Shown: positions 32,910 to 43,905 of the stretch, piece by piece
Position numbering within the stretch: the first letter of the stretch is position 1
Layout: every line of letters begins with the position of its first letter
Assembly (NCBI GenBank): GCA_014529385.2
Contig: CM043952.1
Coordinates: 155,777,057-155,841,056 of the forward strand
DNA length: 64,000 nucleotides
DNA from: Adiantum capillus-veneris
Lineage: Eukaryota; Streptophyta; Polypodiopsida; Polypodiales; Pteridaceae
Direction of reading: 5' to 3'
Position numbers and translations under genes: made by a program
Notes under the pieces: model-generated
Seen by the model: the letters and a program-made list of their open reading frames with translations, nothing else
The model's database searches: none
Told to the model about the DNA's origin: nothing

Positions 32910-34069
32910 TGTTAGGAAATGTGACGTAGCTAAGTAGATAATTGAGTAGCTTACTTAATGAAGAGAGAGAATTTTTCACACACGAGAGATTATAGATTAG
33001 AGAGAGAGGGAGAACACACAAGATACCAATGTGGGCTACGCCCATGGGAAAGCAACCACTCAATGTCTTTGGTACTTCAAAACAAGAAGTAGGTTACAAA
33101 GGGATTATACCCTTAATAGACCTCCCACCTTGCTTCAATCTCACTACCTCACATCCGCCTTGCTGCATCAACTTCACACTCTGAAATGTGTGTAGAAATG
33201 GCCTCCTTTTATAGGCAAAAAGGGCTGCCCTCTCTCATGAAAGGCAGCCATGTGTAGTTGCCCTTGTGTAGATAAGTCCAAATCGGACCCTCCAATCCGC
33301 CCATGTGTGGCCACCCTTGAGAAGACCAATCCTCCTTTGAAATCGGCCACCGGCCATTGACTATCGGCCACCGGTCAACCAGCCAAACGAGTTGGCCGTT
33401 TTTTGATAACTTTTTGGCTTCCATCCGACCATAATATTTCGGCGAAGCTAGTCTCAAAATTTTTGGTTTTCGGCAAGTGATTTTCTTCACGCATGACGGG
33501 TTCTCCTCATAATGGGGGCCTTACAAATGTATGTTTTTAACACAAAAAATTACAAGGGGAAAATTAGTTGTTTTAAATGAATTAAAATAGATTTACTCTA
33601 GTCTAATTCTCTTTGGTCCACCTCTATGGCCATCCAATACGATTTGAGTGCACCTTGTGGGCAATTGGCCTAGGGAGCTGACATGTGTCCACTATGCCCT
33701 TTTTGTAAAGGGGCTTGCATGAGTGTGTGTGTGTGTGTTTCTCTCTCATCCCCTACTAAAAAGGCTCGCCTTCTCCTATGTAGGAGATTGCAAAGACTTT
33801 TTGGCACACTACAAAGCATCCAATTCCACTAAGCTTAACCATTGGACACAACCTTTGAATTTTGGAACCTTAGCATTTTGGAAGTCTTAATGGGATGAAC
33901 CTTAGGGTCGTTAAAGCCCATTGTTGCACATTGCTCATTTGTAGATGGCCCCCCCTTTGGATCCCCATTTTCACTCCTTTGGATCCCTATTGTGGCCAGT
34001 CTGCCAGCTTAACCAATATTCTAGCTTTTTCTCCCATGGTACTTCCCCAATCAGGCTCCATACTTAACA
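32910..34069 (-). repeat. 3' LTR of copia-1 (about 1.16 kb)
   Basis: On the minus strand it starts TGTTAAGTATGGAG directly after the polypurine tract and ends CCTAACA at 32910. TGTTA/TAACA gives matching termini. A CCTATAAAAGG box lies near 33205-33215, followed by the TTGCTTTCCCATGGGCGTAG-type leader found in many copia LTRs and then a CT-rich end. A GT microsatellite lies at 33725-33740. Related fragments are at 11.56-11.89 and 24.59-25.61 kb. The left flank reads AATGGAGAT-TGTTAGG, mimicking a plus-strand polypurine/LTR junction, so a second abutting copia end cannot be excluded. Confidence 0.7.
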
Positions 34070-35540
34070 ATCTCCCACTTGTAGACTGATCTCCAAACCA
34101 AACCTGTGACTGCTTTCCATCCTGGCTTCATATCCTTGAATGTCGATTGAAGATGAACAAAAGCTCAACTTCTCCTTGTTGACCACCTTTGTAAACATGT
34201 CTACAAGATTTTCACTTGTATGCACCTTTCCTAGCTTTAGTTGTCCCTCTTCCAAAAGAGTGCTTATGAAGTGATATCTCAACTCAATCTGCTTTGTCCT
34301 TGAATGAAAGGCTGAGTTCTTCGCAAGATGGATAAAGCTTTTGCTATCACTGTACAAGACACAATTGTCTTGTTTGAATCCAAGCTCTTCTAAGAATCTG
34401 TGGAGCCACAAAATTTCTTTGCTTGCATCTGTCATAGATACATACTCTGCTTCCGTGGTAGAAAGTGAGACCACTTTCTGCAGATTTGAAGCCCAGCTTA
34501 CTGGTGTGCCTCCGATCGTGAAGACAGAGCCAGTAGTTCTCCTTCGAGTATCTTTGTCACCTCACATATCTGCATCAGCATACTTCTAGAAAAATATCAG
34601 TTCCTCCAAAATACAAAGCATTTGTTGTTGTCCCTTTTAGATACCTAAGTATCCACTTCACAACTTGCCAACATTCTTTACTTGGGTTGTCCATGAACTT
34701 ACTTACAACTCCCACTGCATGTGAAATGTTTGGCCTTGTCTAGACCATAGCATACATAAGAGAACCTACCGCTGAAGCATATGGAACTTTAGACATATAG
34801 GCTATCTCCTCTTGTGTCTTTGGACACATATCCTTGGTTTATTAAAGTGACTAGCCAAAGGTGTATAAACCGTTTTTTCATTTTGCATTGCAAACCTTTC
34901 TAGTACCTTCTTGATGTAATCCTCTTGAGATATCTTTATTGTTTTGTTCATCCTATCCCTTGATATCTTCATACCAAGTATCCTCTTTGCAACACCTAAA
35001 TCTTTCATTGAAAAAGATTTAGACAGATCCTCTTTTAGGTCTTTGATGTCCTGCATGTTAGCACTTGCAATCATCATGCCATCAACATACAACATTAGGA
35101 TGATGAACTTCCTATCTCCCAAATTCTTCATGTAGATGCAGTGATCGGAGTTGCATCTTGTAAATCCATGATCCAACATCCATCAACCAAAATTCAAGTA
35201 CCATTGTCTTGGTTCTTGCTTTAAACCATACAAGCTCTTCTTTAATCTGCAAACCATTTTCTCCTTACCTTTTACTTCATACCCCTTTGGTTGAAGCATG
35301 TAAATTTCCTTCTCTAAGTCACAATGCGGGAATGCCGTATTTACATCCATTTGCTAAAGATTTAAATCATGAGCAGCCACAAGGCTTAAGATAGGCCTGA
35401 TTGAGTTCATTTTTATAATAGGAGAAAATATTTCATTGAAGTCAATACCTTTCTTTTGAGAAAACCCTTTTACCACAAGCCTAGACTTGTACCTTTTCTT
35501 CCCACCTTCTTCTTCCTTTAGCTTATACACCAATTTGTTC
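34070..35540 (-). pseudogene. copia-1 reverse transcriptase and RNase H, degenerate
   Basis: RT runs from about 35540 to 34860 with RLVVKGFSQKKGIDF and QMDVNTAF, each near stops. The catalytic box reads YVDG instead of YVDD (35088-35099), so the second active-site Asp is lost. After the tail SFSMKDLGVAKRILGMKIS comes LRYLKGTTTNAL, and then RNase H (34064-34474) with [22 protein letters not shown] and [12 protein letters not shown]. Frameshifts and stops separate the pieces. It copied element RNA when intact. Confidence 0.88.
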
Positions 35541-35548
35541 TACAATGC

Positions 35549-36590
35549 TCACATACCTTTAGGCAACTCAACCAACTCCCATGTTTGGTTTCCATGTAAT
35601 GAGTCCATCTTCACTTGCATGCTCTTCATCCATTCTTCTTTGGATTCGTGATGCATAGCTTCTTCATATGATTCCGGCTCTCGAGAATCTGAGATCAAGA
35701 GATGGTTTAAGAAAGGAACGAACCTTTCTGGAGGTCTACTTGCTCTTGCAGATCTTTGGGGAATAGGTTGAGGCTCCTCATTTGGTTGACATTGTTGCAC
35801 ATTGTCACCGTTTGCACTCCTTGAGTCTTCAACGTCCTCAAGCTCCATGTACTCATCACCTGTTTCTTTCCAAGTAATCTTTGTACATATTTTTTTCGTT
35901 AAAAATTACATCCCTACTCCTAAATATTTTACCATCTTTAGGATTTCGTAGGCGATACCCAAAGTCACCTTCTCCATAGCCAATGAAGAAACACTTTTTG
36001 GACTTTGCATGTAGCCTTGACCTTAGGCTTCTATCTATGTGCATGAAAGCCTCACACCCAAACACTTTGAGAAATGAATAATTCACCGGTTTACCTGTCC
36101 ATGCCTCCTCTGGAACTCCCCCATCCAATGTCAGTGAGGGTGACCGGTTGATTAAGTACACATACGTACTTACTGCTTCTGTCCAAAGCTCAAGCGGTAT
36201 TCCTGCATGTAGCCACATGCTCCATGCTCGCTCCATGATTGTTATGTTCATCCTTTCTGGAATCCCATTTTGTTGAGGTGTCCTTTGGGTTGTCTTTTGC
36301 TTTGAATGCCATTGCTAGCACAAAAGATTTCAAAAGCTGGCTACAATATTCACCTCTGTTGTTGGATTTGAGGCATTTAACCTTGGTACCTACTTTATTC
36401 TCCACAAAGGCTTCCATCTTTGAATATGGAAAATACATCGAATTTATTCTTAATGACATAAAACCATGTTTTCCTACTCGCACCGTCTATGACTGCTACA
36501 TAATACAATGAGCCACCAACTGATGGTGTACTTGCAAGATCCCAAACATCAGAATGAACCAACTCAAGTTTTTTATTTTTTCTTTCATTT
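35549..36590 (-). pseudogene. copia-1 integrase, degenerate
   Basis: The core shows KCLKSNNRGEYCS (the second catalytic Asp is replaced: TDNGGE to KSNNRGE). In the next frame come ERAWSMWLHAGIPLELWTEA, YLINRSPS, KVFGCEAFMHID and KCFFIGYGEGDFGYRLRNP, the copia integrase C-terminal signature. A linker with QPIPQRSARASRPPERFVPF and the EEWMKSMQVKMDSLHGNQTW region leads toward RT. Several frame changes are needed. Confidence 0.87.
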
Positions 36591-36592
36591 CT

Positions 36593-37245
36593 TTATTTTT
36601 GAAATTTTATCCTCTTTTGTTTACCATAAACACAATCTTCACAGAACTCTAAGTCCACTTCTTTCAAACCTGGTAGAAGCTTATTTGTTTGAAGGATTTG
36701 CATTCCTTTGGCACTCATATGCCCAAGCCAATAGTGCCACACCGCACTGTCGACTTCCATAGCTATTGCACAAGTTGAAGATTGTGTGCTAACAGTACAC
36801 AAGTAAAGTTTACCGACCTTTTATCCCTTGGCAACCACCAAAGATGCCTTTGAGATCTTCCACCGTTTGCTCCCGAATGCAATGTTGTGACCTTCATCGT
36901 CCAATTGTCATGTAGAGATCAAATTCTTGCAAAGAAAAGGAACATGCCTAACATCTTTAAGCTTCCATTCATTTTTGTTAGATAGCAGTTTTGACAAAAA
37001 ATGTACCTTTGCCGAAAATTTCACAAGCTTCATCATCTCCCAAGCATACATACCCAAAATTACCTTTGGTGTAATCTTGGAAATGTTGCTTGTGTGGTGT
37101 CACATGGAATGAAGCCCTGGAATCTACTATCTAGGAATTAGACACATTGTCTAATGAGAGAATTAGAGTATCTTGCTCTACTTTACCTGCCACATTGGCC
37201 TCCGATGTTGGCTTGTTGTCTTGAGACTCCAACTCCTTCTTCTTT
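36593..37245 (-). pseudogene. copia-1 protease and GAG-pre-integrase piece, degenerate
   Basis: The protease segment (37030-37130) reads VDSRASFHVTPHKQHFQ, where the usual DSGAS active site is DSRAS. The pre-integrase zinc region (36593-36802) reads WHYWLGHMSAKGMQIL and then CEDCVYGKQKR. Only the last part of the preceding gag linker is present before similarity ends near 37245. Confidence 0.82.
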
Positions 37246-37249
37246 TATC

Positions 37250-38257
37250 CCAAATAAAGCATCGGAACCCATAATGATTTCAATACCTTATAAAATTATG
37301 GCCAAAACTATAGCCCTCAAGATCTCCCCCTTCCTCAAGAAAGTCCTCACTCCCCCACCAACATGGATTCATCAAGGTAAGGTCAATTTATGATAAAATT
37401 CTTGCAACAATGATCAGCATTGATATGTTACTTTTTCTAAAAAAGAGTGTATCCTACTTCAATTGGACCTTGATAAAGACTATGACATGATCACATGGTT
37501 GTTCATTGAATATGTCACAAAGTCCTTAGACTTTGGGCCACGGATGCGCCAATTGGTCAGCATCCTTGGTGTTAGGAGCCAATTGGAACTCCTTTTCAAT
37601 GAGAGAATTGTGGGCACATTTGAGGTCAAAATATCTATCAAACAAGATTTCCCACTTGCCCCCCTCTTATGTTCGCCATTGGATCCCATCCTCTGGTAAC
37701 ATTACTCGAAGATAGTGCTACTAAAGGGGAGATTCAAGGGTTGGCTCTACCTAACAATGATCAACTTTTAGCAAAGCTCTTTGTGGATGACTCCTTGCTT
37801 TACCTTAAATATTAATGTGAGGTTATCGTGACATATGCCTTAGCCTCAGGGTCAAAGTGTAGTGCCAAAAAATCAAGATTAGTTTCCTTTTTGAGGACAA
37901 CTTGTTTGATCTGACAATGTGGACCGGGGAGATGTGAAGATATTCTCGCACCTGAGAGCCCCTTTTGGGTGGACATAACCCACAAGGAAATATTATATTA
38001 GGTTATGAAGAAAGTAAGGAATAAGATGCAAATGTGGTAATATGTGTTGATCCTCTTTTCAAGCAGAGTGAAGCTAATCAGTTCCTTAATGCTCCCTTTT
38101 GAATGGTCCACTGCTCAATCTATGTAAATGCAACTAGAAATTCTTCTTGAAACTAGATATTTCTTTGGAAAAAAAAACACTAAAGGCTTGATGCCCTAGT
38201 TGTGGCCTAAATGGGAGACTCTTGTGAAACTTGTGGAGCAAGGCAGCCCCAGGATGC
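37250..38257 (+). pseudogene. LINE ORF2 reverse-transcriptase remnant, left part
   Basis: Broken plus-strand frames give ISIPYKIMAKTIALKISPFL, LQLDLDKDYDMITW, then IKQDFPLAPL, and ALPNNDQLLAKLFVDDSLLY with the RT catalytic FVDD. The order and spacing match plant L1 RT. The remnant is interrupted at 38258 by the TTAA element and resumes at 39587 in the middle of the RT-distal region. Confidence 0.8.
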
Positions 38258-38261
38258 TTAA

Positions 38262-39582
38262 CACTAGGTTGGTAACCTAACAGGACATAAAAGTGTCCTT
38301 TCAAGGTTTTGAAAAAAACCTCCAAAACCATAGTAGATGCATTCATTTTGTAAAATCCTTTCATGAGGTTATAGTTCAAGGCCTACTACACATGAAAAAA
38401 TAAGAAACTTGTAAAATTTCTCATCTTTTCGTCACACCAAGCCTCCAAAGTTGATGGACCAATACATTTTCATCAAAACAATCATTTTTTACGTTTTGTT
38501 GCATAAAAATAAGATTAGGGATTTTTGTAGGACTTGACATAAATTCCCTAGTTAACTTCAATGGGTTGGTGATCAGAACATATGATTGCTTGTCACTCAC
38601 TATTTTTTGTTTTTCCAAAAGAAATAGGTACAAAAAAGTTGAATTTTTACCATTCTGCAAACCTATCATCAAAGTTTCTATAGCCACGGTCAATACAAAT
38701 AATATATGTATGTTTTCTTATTTCCCTATTGTTCTTTAGGTTCATAAGGAGCCATGGAGCATGTCAAAAGAATAATACATCTCTTACCAAGGGGAATCTT
38801 GGGGACAAAGATGAAGTGCTAAATACAGCAAACATGAAAAAACTGGGTTCAACATTATGAGTTGTAGAATCCCATAGAAACTATTCAATATCTAGCCAAA
38901 TTTGATCCTTATGACTAGATATGGTTACTACCTACAAAATGCATGTAGTTGTCACAAGAAACTAACAATATTGAAAAAGCTATACTTGATATACTAGAAT
39001 GTTTTGTTTTCTTCTATAATTGAAAAAATCAACCATCATTGTCTACTATGCGAAATAGGGTATTAGGTGCCCAAGAACTCAAGGAATATTGACTTTATGT
39101 TACAATATGCGACATAGAAAATCAAAACTGCATTTGGATATCATGAAAGCCACCAAAAAAATCATAGAAGAGCTAAAATTGGCTAAAAAACAGGATTTGT
39201 CAATTTTTGTAATTTGGTCATAACTTACAACTTTAACATTTATTTCTCCCTAGAAGCATCGGGACATGTTCAGGACTACTAAAGATAGTTCTCTAGCATT
39301 ATAGACCTCACAAACATGAATTCTAGAGTGGTATTGTTGCAAAAAGTTGAAAAAAAGCCAAAAACAGGACCCGTTTTTTCACACAGTTTAGGTTGTGAAA
39401 TGTTGTGCAAGGACAAGGTTAAAGATGGAATTGATATTCCAAAAAAATGTCGAGTTTTTTCCAGCTCATGAGACAAATTTCTAGACAGATAGCACCTGAA
39501 AATCCATTTTGAAACTCTTGACATATTTCAAGGAAAATGGTCACTTAACAGAACATAAGAGTGTCCCATTACCAACCTAGTG
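38262..39582. mobile_element. TTAA-flanked terminal-inverted-repeat element, copy 2 (1.32 kb)
   Basis: Ends CACTAGGTTGGTAA and TTACCAACCTAGTG are perfect inverted repeats flanked by TTAA at 38258-38261 and 39583-39586. The interior is homologous to 21416-22760 in reverse orientation; shared blocks include the GGACAYAAAAGTGTCC motif and GACCCGTTTTTTCACACAGT. Its insertion into a LINE frame (GSPRMLN before, PSTHVKS after) shows the empty site directly. Non-coding. Confidence 0.8.
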
Positions 39583-39586
39583 TTAA

Positions 39587-41187
39587 CCCTAGCACTCATG
39601 TGAAGTCCTAGTGTGCCAAATTTGTGCTAGCACTTGCTAAGCAAGACCAAGCTTGGGCTATTATAGCTAACGCTATGGTGGAAAGCTCGAGATTATGATC
39701 CCAAGCTGGCCAATGGAAAGGGTTGGAGGTGCAGGCCAAGCTGCTTGCCCCTCAATGGGTTGTCCTGAATGTGGGGGGTAAAACAAATGATCTCACTTAA
39801 AAATGCAACAGAGAAACACAGTGCTTGGAATGGGAGAGTTGTCAAGGTACTTTCACAAATCTATAACTCACTGGTCCCCTTGGCTCTCCAAGGCTAGAAG
39901 CATCCTTCTGACCCCTTTTTGGAGGGAGGTTGCCAGAAAGATTAATAACAAAGGTATTAGAATTTTAGGCCAATTTTGGAACTACAAAAGCAACTACTAG
40001 AAAAAAATAGATCAATTGACTCTCCACTTTAACCTCAGTGGGAGAGAAATTTATTGATAAGGAGAGCCCTTGAACAACTTCACAAATGGTATCTATCGAA
40101 CTGTGAATGCAAGTTTGAGTGAAAAGCATGGTAGTGGCCTAAGAATATACATTTCCTAAAACCTCAAACTAAGGAACTATACCTCACCCTTGTGGCTTCT
40201 AAGGATTGGTTCTCCCTACTTTACAAGCAGCGGGGAAAAATTTGGCCAGGTTCAATATGGGAGATTGTTGTTAAGAAAATATGGCACCCCAAATGGCCAC
40301 ATAGGATGAAGGTCTTCTTGTGGAAGGTATTGTGGGGAGCCATTCCAACTCAGGTGGAGCTTCTTGCTAGGGTAATTGGTCCAGATGGATACTCACAATG
40401 CAGAACGGCTAATGAAGACCTCCCTCACCCGTTCAAGGAGTGCCAGAAGATGTGTGGCCTTGTAGAGAAGATTTGAAAATGGGTACAAAAGACCGATAAA
40501 ATAGGATTCTTCAACAACGATCTCTTTTTGGGATGGAAGGTATTCAAGAGCCAAACACTGCTCATCGTAACACAATTTGTGAGTTTTTGTTACTTCAAAC
40601 ATATATGAATGGCAAGAAACTATCATATCTTTGCGAACTCCATGGAAATAGCTAAGTTTACAAAGACAATATGTGAAAGTAGGGGGACGACCATTGCCAT
40701 TGGAAAACAGAGGAGCGCTGAAGAGTGGTGTACAACCATGTATGCTGCAATGATAGACTTGCATGGGTGAAAGTGTGGAACCATATATGGTCATGGGGTG
40801 GCTCCCCTTTCAACTGTTGATGTATCTATGATCTTTTGAATATGTCATGGCTCGGTTTGAGCATGTCAAGGATTTGTAATTTTTTGGTTTTGTCTCGGGG
40901 AATGTGCGTTCAAGAGGTATTTATAAAACCCCCTATTCTATACTTTTTGAGGTATAGTGTTCGACCCTTTATGTACGACTTTTCTCAATTAAAAGACCCC
41001 TTATGTACAAAAATTTTCACTTTTTCAACTTAAAACACCTTTCTCTATATATATTCTCCCTAAATCCGTTAGAGAAGTTAACCCTTTTGTTGAGATCACA
41101 TGTTATTTTGCATATTTTTGAGTGAACTCCCCAAGGGTTTTGTCAATATAATCTACTTACCATTGTGAGTTTTGTACAAAATAAAAA
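39587..41187 (+). pseudogene. LINE ORF2 remnant, right part, to 3' hairpin tail
   Basis: Continues the remnant at 37.25-38.26 kb with CAKFVLALAKQDQAWAIIAN, SKARSILLTPFWREVARKIN, then the zf-RVT domain at 40192-40476 (SIWEIVVKKIWHPKWPHRMK and VFLWKVLWGAIPTQVELLAR). A likely 3' UTR runs to 41154-41187, where ACTTACCATTGTGAGTTTTG and an A-rich tail repeat the conserved end. The frame is broken many times. Confidence 0.72.
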
Positions 41188-42177
41188 GATTAGATTGTTG
41201 AGAAGATTCCTTTGTGATATTGATGATGCTCTTGATGAGCCAGACCTTTTCATTAGGGCTCAAGAAGCCTGCTCACCCTCCACGAGGAGGGATGCTCCAG
41301 GGTGGGGCTATGATAGGGTTTCTGCGCACGGAGGTGCATATAGCAGTGTGGGAGGTGGAGATACCCCTACCTAATGTGGATGACTCATCCACAAGGAGGG
41401 TGCATGTATTAGTGTGGGAGGTGGAGATTCCCCTACCTAAAGTGTCCCTACCCAAAGTGGAGGGGATCACCCCATGTGGGGGCAGCTGGCTACCCCTAGC
41501 ATTGCTCCTTCTCTCAATCAATTTTGTGGAGAAGGGAGAGGACAAACCATCCCTCGTCTCATTTGAGAGGGCAAATGTTGGTCCGGATTTGTTTTCCATG
41601 TGATCATGGTGGGAGGTAGGCCATGACAAGGATGGGACATGCCATTGAAAGGATGGCATGTGCCATGTTGTAGCCATTTTATCCTTGTGTCGGGGCTTGG
41701 TCCCCCGTTCTTGGCTTGCTACTTCTTTGTCATGGTGAGTTTCCTACAATTGCTTTTCACAAGGTTCTAGTCTTCTTATTGGATGTTGTGGGTCATGCTA
41801 GCCTCTGTCAAGATACTAGTTTTATGATTTTTAGAAAGCAAGAGTGTTTTCTTTAAAGGTGTTGGTATTTGTTTTTTATGTTGGGTATGCTCCGATTTTC
41901 TTGCTATTATATTGGTTTACAATTGTGTTGTGGGTATGTGAGGTTGGAGTGGGGTCGAGTGTTGTGCTCTACTCATAGCGATTCTGATTATATCTACTAT
42001 GTTTTCCTTTGTAAGAGTGGCCAACTATCACAATTTGTGCATGGTCTAGTTGTAACTCATTCTTGTTTTATAAATTAACTCATTATATGTGACTATTGCA
42101 AAAAAACAAGATTAAACTCTTTGAGAGAATTATTTTTTTCCATTTTTTTCCATTTGATCACGAGTTATCTTTTCTTT

Positions 42178-42178
<1 letters not shown>
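41188..42178 (+). other. Probable LINE 3' UTR with hairpin tail; contains a 68-bp direct repeat
   Basis: GTGTGGGAGGTGGAGATWCC followed by CCTACCTAA occurs at about 41348 and 41416, a 68-bp spacing. The end at 42078-42107 reads ACTCATTATATGTGACTATTG then CAAAAAAAC, the hairpin-tail pattern. I see no real gene. Confidence 0.45.

Positions 42179-42267
<89 letters not shown>
42179..42267. repeat. (GT)n(GA)n compound microsatellite
   Basis: TG repeats at 42179-42210 switch to GA repeats up to 42267. Confidence 0.95.
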
Positions 42268-42268
<1 letters not shown>

Positions 42269-42790
42269 AAAGGTGTTTATTTTTAATTTTATCTTTTTCC
42301 AATTGATAACTAATTTGTTTTTTCTTTCTTAACATAAAATAAAAACAATTCTTAACATAAAATGAAGGTCATTTTGACTTTTAATTGACTGTCTTAAAGA
42401 ATAGGTGCCATAAGCTTATAAAATGTTTTTGAGGCATGGAAATGAAACATAGACTACTTAGTTACTATTCTTGCTCTATGGTTTTACAGGTTCTTTTTCT
42501 CTAATGCACATTTGATCTCTAAGTGAAGTAACTAAAAACCTACATCAAATTCTGGCATATTCTTTGCACAGGGGTCATCCAACATGTACAAAGAGGTCAC
42601 TGAAATGAGTGAGAAGCCCCAAGATATTCAACACCTACCCTTACTCCATGTTACAAAACTTCTTACAACCAACCTAGGTACCCATGGATGTCATACCTTC
42701 TTGTTTTTGACAAGCCGCTTTCTTCTGCTTGAGAGAAACCAGTCACAAGTTCACAAGTTTGCAACACTGGTTTTGCATGGAGTACACTGT
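42268..42790. other. Unassigned sequence
   Basis: No gene or repeat family was recognised. Confidence 0.45.
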
Positions 42791-43062
42791 TCATTTTTTG
42801 AATAGTTGTTCATTCCTAGAGACCCATATAGATTTCAAGACAATAACTCTAATAACAATCATCAAATCTCCATTGACCAAGCATATGGCTCCTAGTGCTA
42901 GGTCTCTTCTAAAGAAGGGGATACCTAGTTGAATGAAGATCCATTTGTAGTCTCTTCCCGTGAAGCTCTTAATTGCTAGACATCCCAAATGAGGTGGGAC
43001 ATGGTCTCAATTTTTTGGTTACATTTGATGCAGGTGCCATCTCCAAGACCTCACACCCTAGC
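42791..43062 (-). pseudogene. LINE zf-RVT remnant, part left of copia-2
   Basis: On the minus strand GDGTCIKCNQKIETMSHLIW gives the CxxC and His of the zinc-binding domain, followed by KSFTGRDYKWIFIQLGIPFF and VIVLKSIWVSRNEQLFKK. The same domain continues on the other side of copia-2 at 49239-49565, so one LINE was split by the insertion. Confidence 0.75.
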
Positions 43063-43263
43063 TGAAGGTGCCACGGGAATCGTGTGCGAGTGCAAGTGTG
43101 AGAGTAGAGATAGATCGAGACCTGCTTTGGGTGGAGCGCACAACAACGTTACCAAGTTGCAGCTCCTTATTCTATTGTATTAAAGAATAAGTATATACCG
43201 GTTATGTTAGTAGATGGGTTAGTAGTAAGTGGGATGTCCGGCCATTTGACCTGAATTCCAACA
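43063..43263 (-). repeat. 3' LTR of copia-2
   Basis: About 201 bp, plus-strand ends TGAAGGTGCC and TTCCAACA, next to target duplication CTAGC. It aligns over its whole length with 49034-49238. Confidence 0.88.
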
Positions 43264-43905
43264 AACTCCCACTTGAAGGCCAATGCAACCCAAGTGACTT
43301 GGTATATACAAATGTGAATCAATTGCTGAAGGTGCCACGGGAAGCACGTGCGAGTGCGAGAGTAGAGAGAGAAAGAGACCTGCTTTGGATGGGCCGCACA
43401 ACAATGTTATCAAGTTGCAGCTCCTTATTCTATTGTATTAAAGAATAAGTGTATACTGGTTATGCTAGTAGATGGGTTAGTAGTAAGTGAGATGTCTGGC
43501 CAGTTGGCAACAAACTCCCACTTGAAGGCCAACGCAGCCCAAGTGACTTGGTATGTACAACCGTGAAGCAATCTAGTGGTTTCAACCTATACCCATCAGC
43601 TCATTGCAATGTGTAAACCGCTCCAAAGCTAAGCCTTTCGTCAAAGCATTTGCTGGGTGGTTGTGAGTGTGTACCTTGACCAAATCAACGAGCTTTTTGG
43701 CCAAGAAATCTCTCATGAGATGATACCTGACTTCAATGTGTTTCGATTTGGAGTGAAACACGGGATTCCTTGCCAATGCAAGAGCACTCTTACTATCACA
43801 ATATATCGTTGGAGTCTCATCAATCCCAACAAACTCCCACTTGAAGGCCAACGCAGCCCAAGTGACTTGGTATATACAACCGTGAAGCAATCTAGTGGTT
43901 TCAAC
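43264..43905 (-). repeat. Tandemly multiplied 3' end of copia-2 with an internal LTR copy
   Basis: The polypurine region AACTCCCACTTGAAGGCCAA (plus strand) occurs three times: near 43264, 43512 and 43833. Reading the element 5' to 3', an intact RNase H end and polypurine tract (down to about 43833) lead into the first ten bases of an LTR. The sequence then jumps back into RNase H (43582-43822, IDETPTIYCDSKSALALARN), reaches a second polypurine tract and a nearly complete LTR (about 43327-43511), then a 60-bp internal stub, a third polypurine tract and the terminal LTR. The duplicated RNase H differs from the full copy by a few residues. Confidence 0.88.

Larger units (their letters stand above)
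32910..37245 (-). mobile_element. Ty1-copia retrotransposon copia-1, 5' part missing
   Basis: Minus-strand order is protease piece, pre-integrase zinc region, integrase, reverse transcriptase, RNase H, polypurine tract (AAGTGGGAGAT at 34070-34080) and 3' LTR (32910-34069). The gag gene, primer site and 5' LTR are absent: similarity stops near 37245, where a plus-strand LINE remnant begins. All frames are interrupted. Confidence 0.87.

Noticed and set aside
41165-41603. A gene at this position (129-codon plus-strand frame)
   Set aside because: No domain, open frames overlap on both strands, and the sequence contains a 68-bp direct repeat typical of the LINE 3' UTR debris around it.
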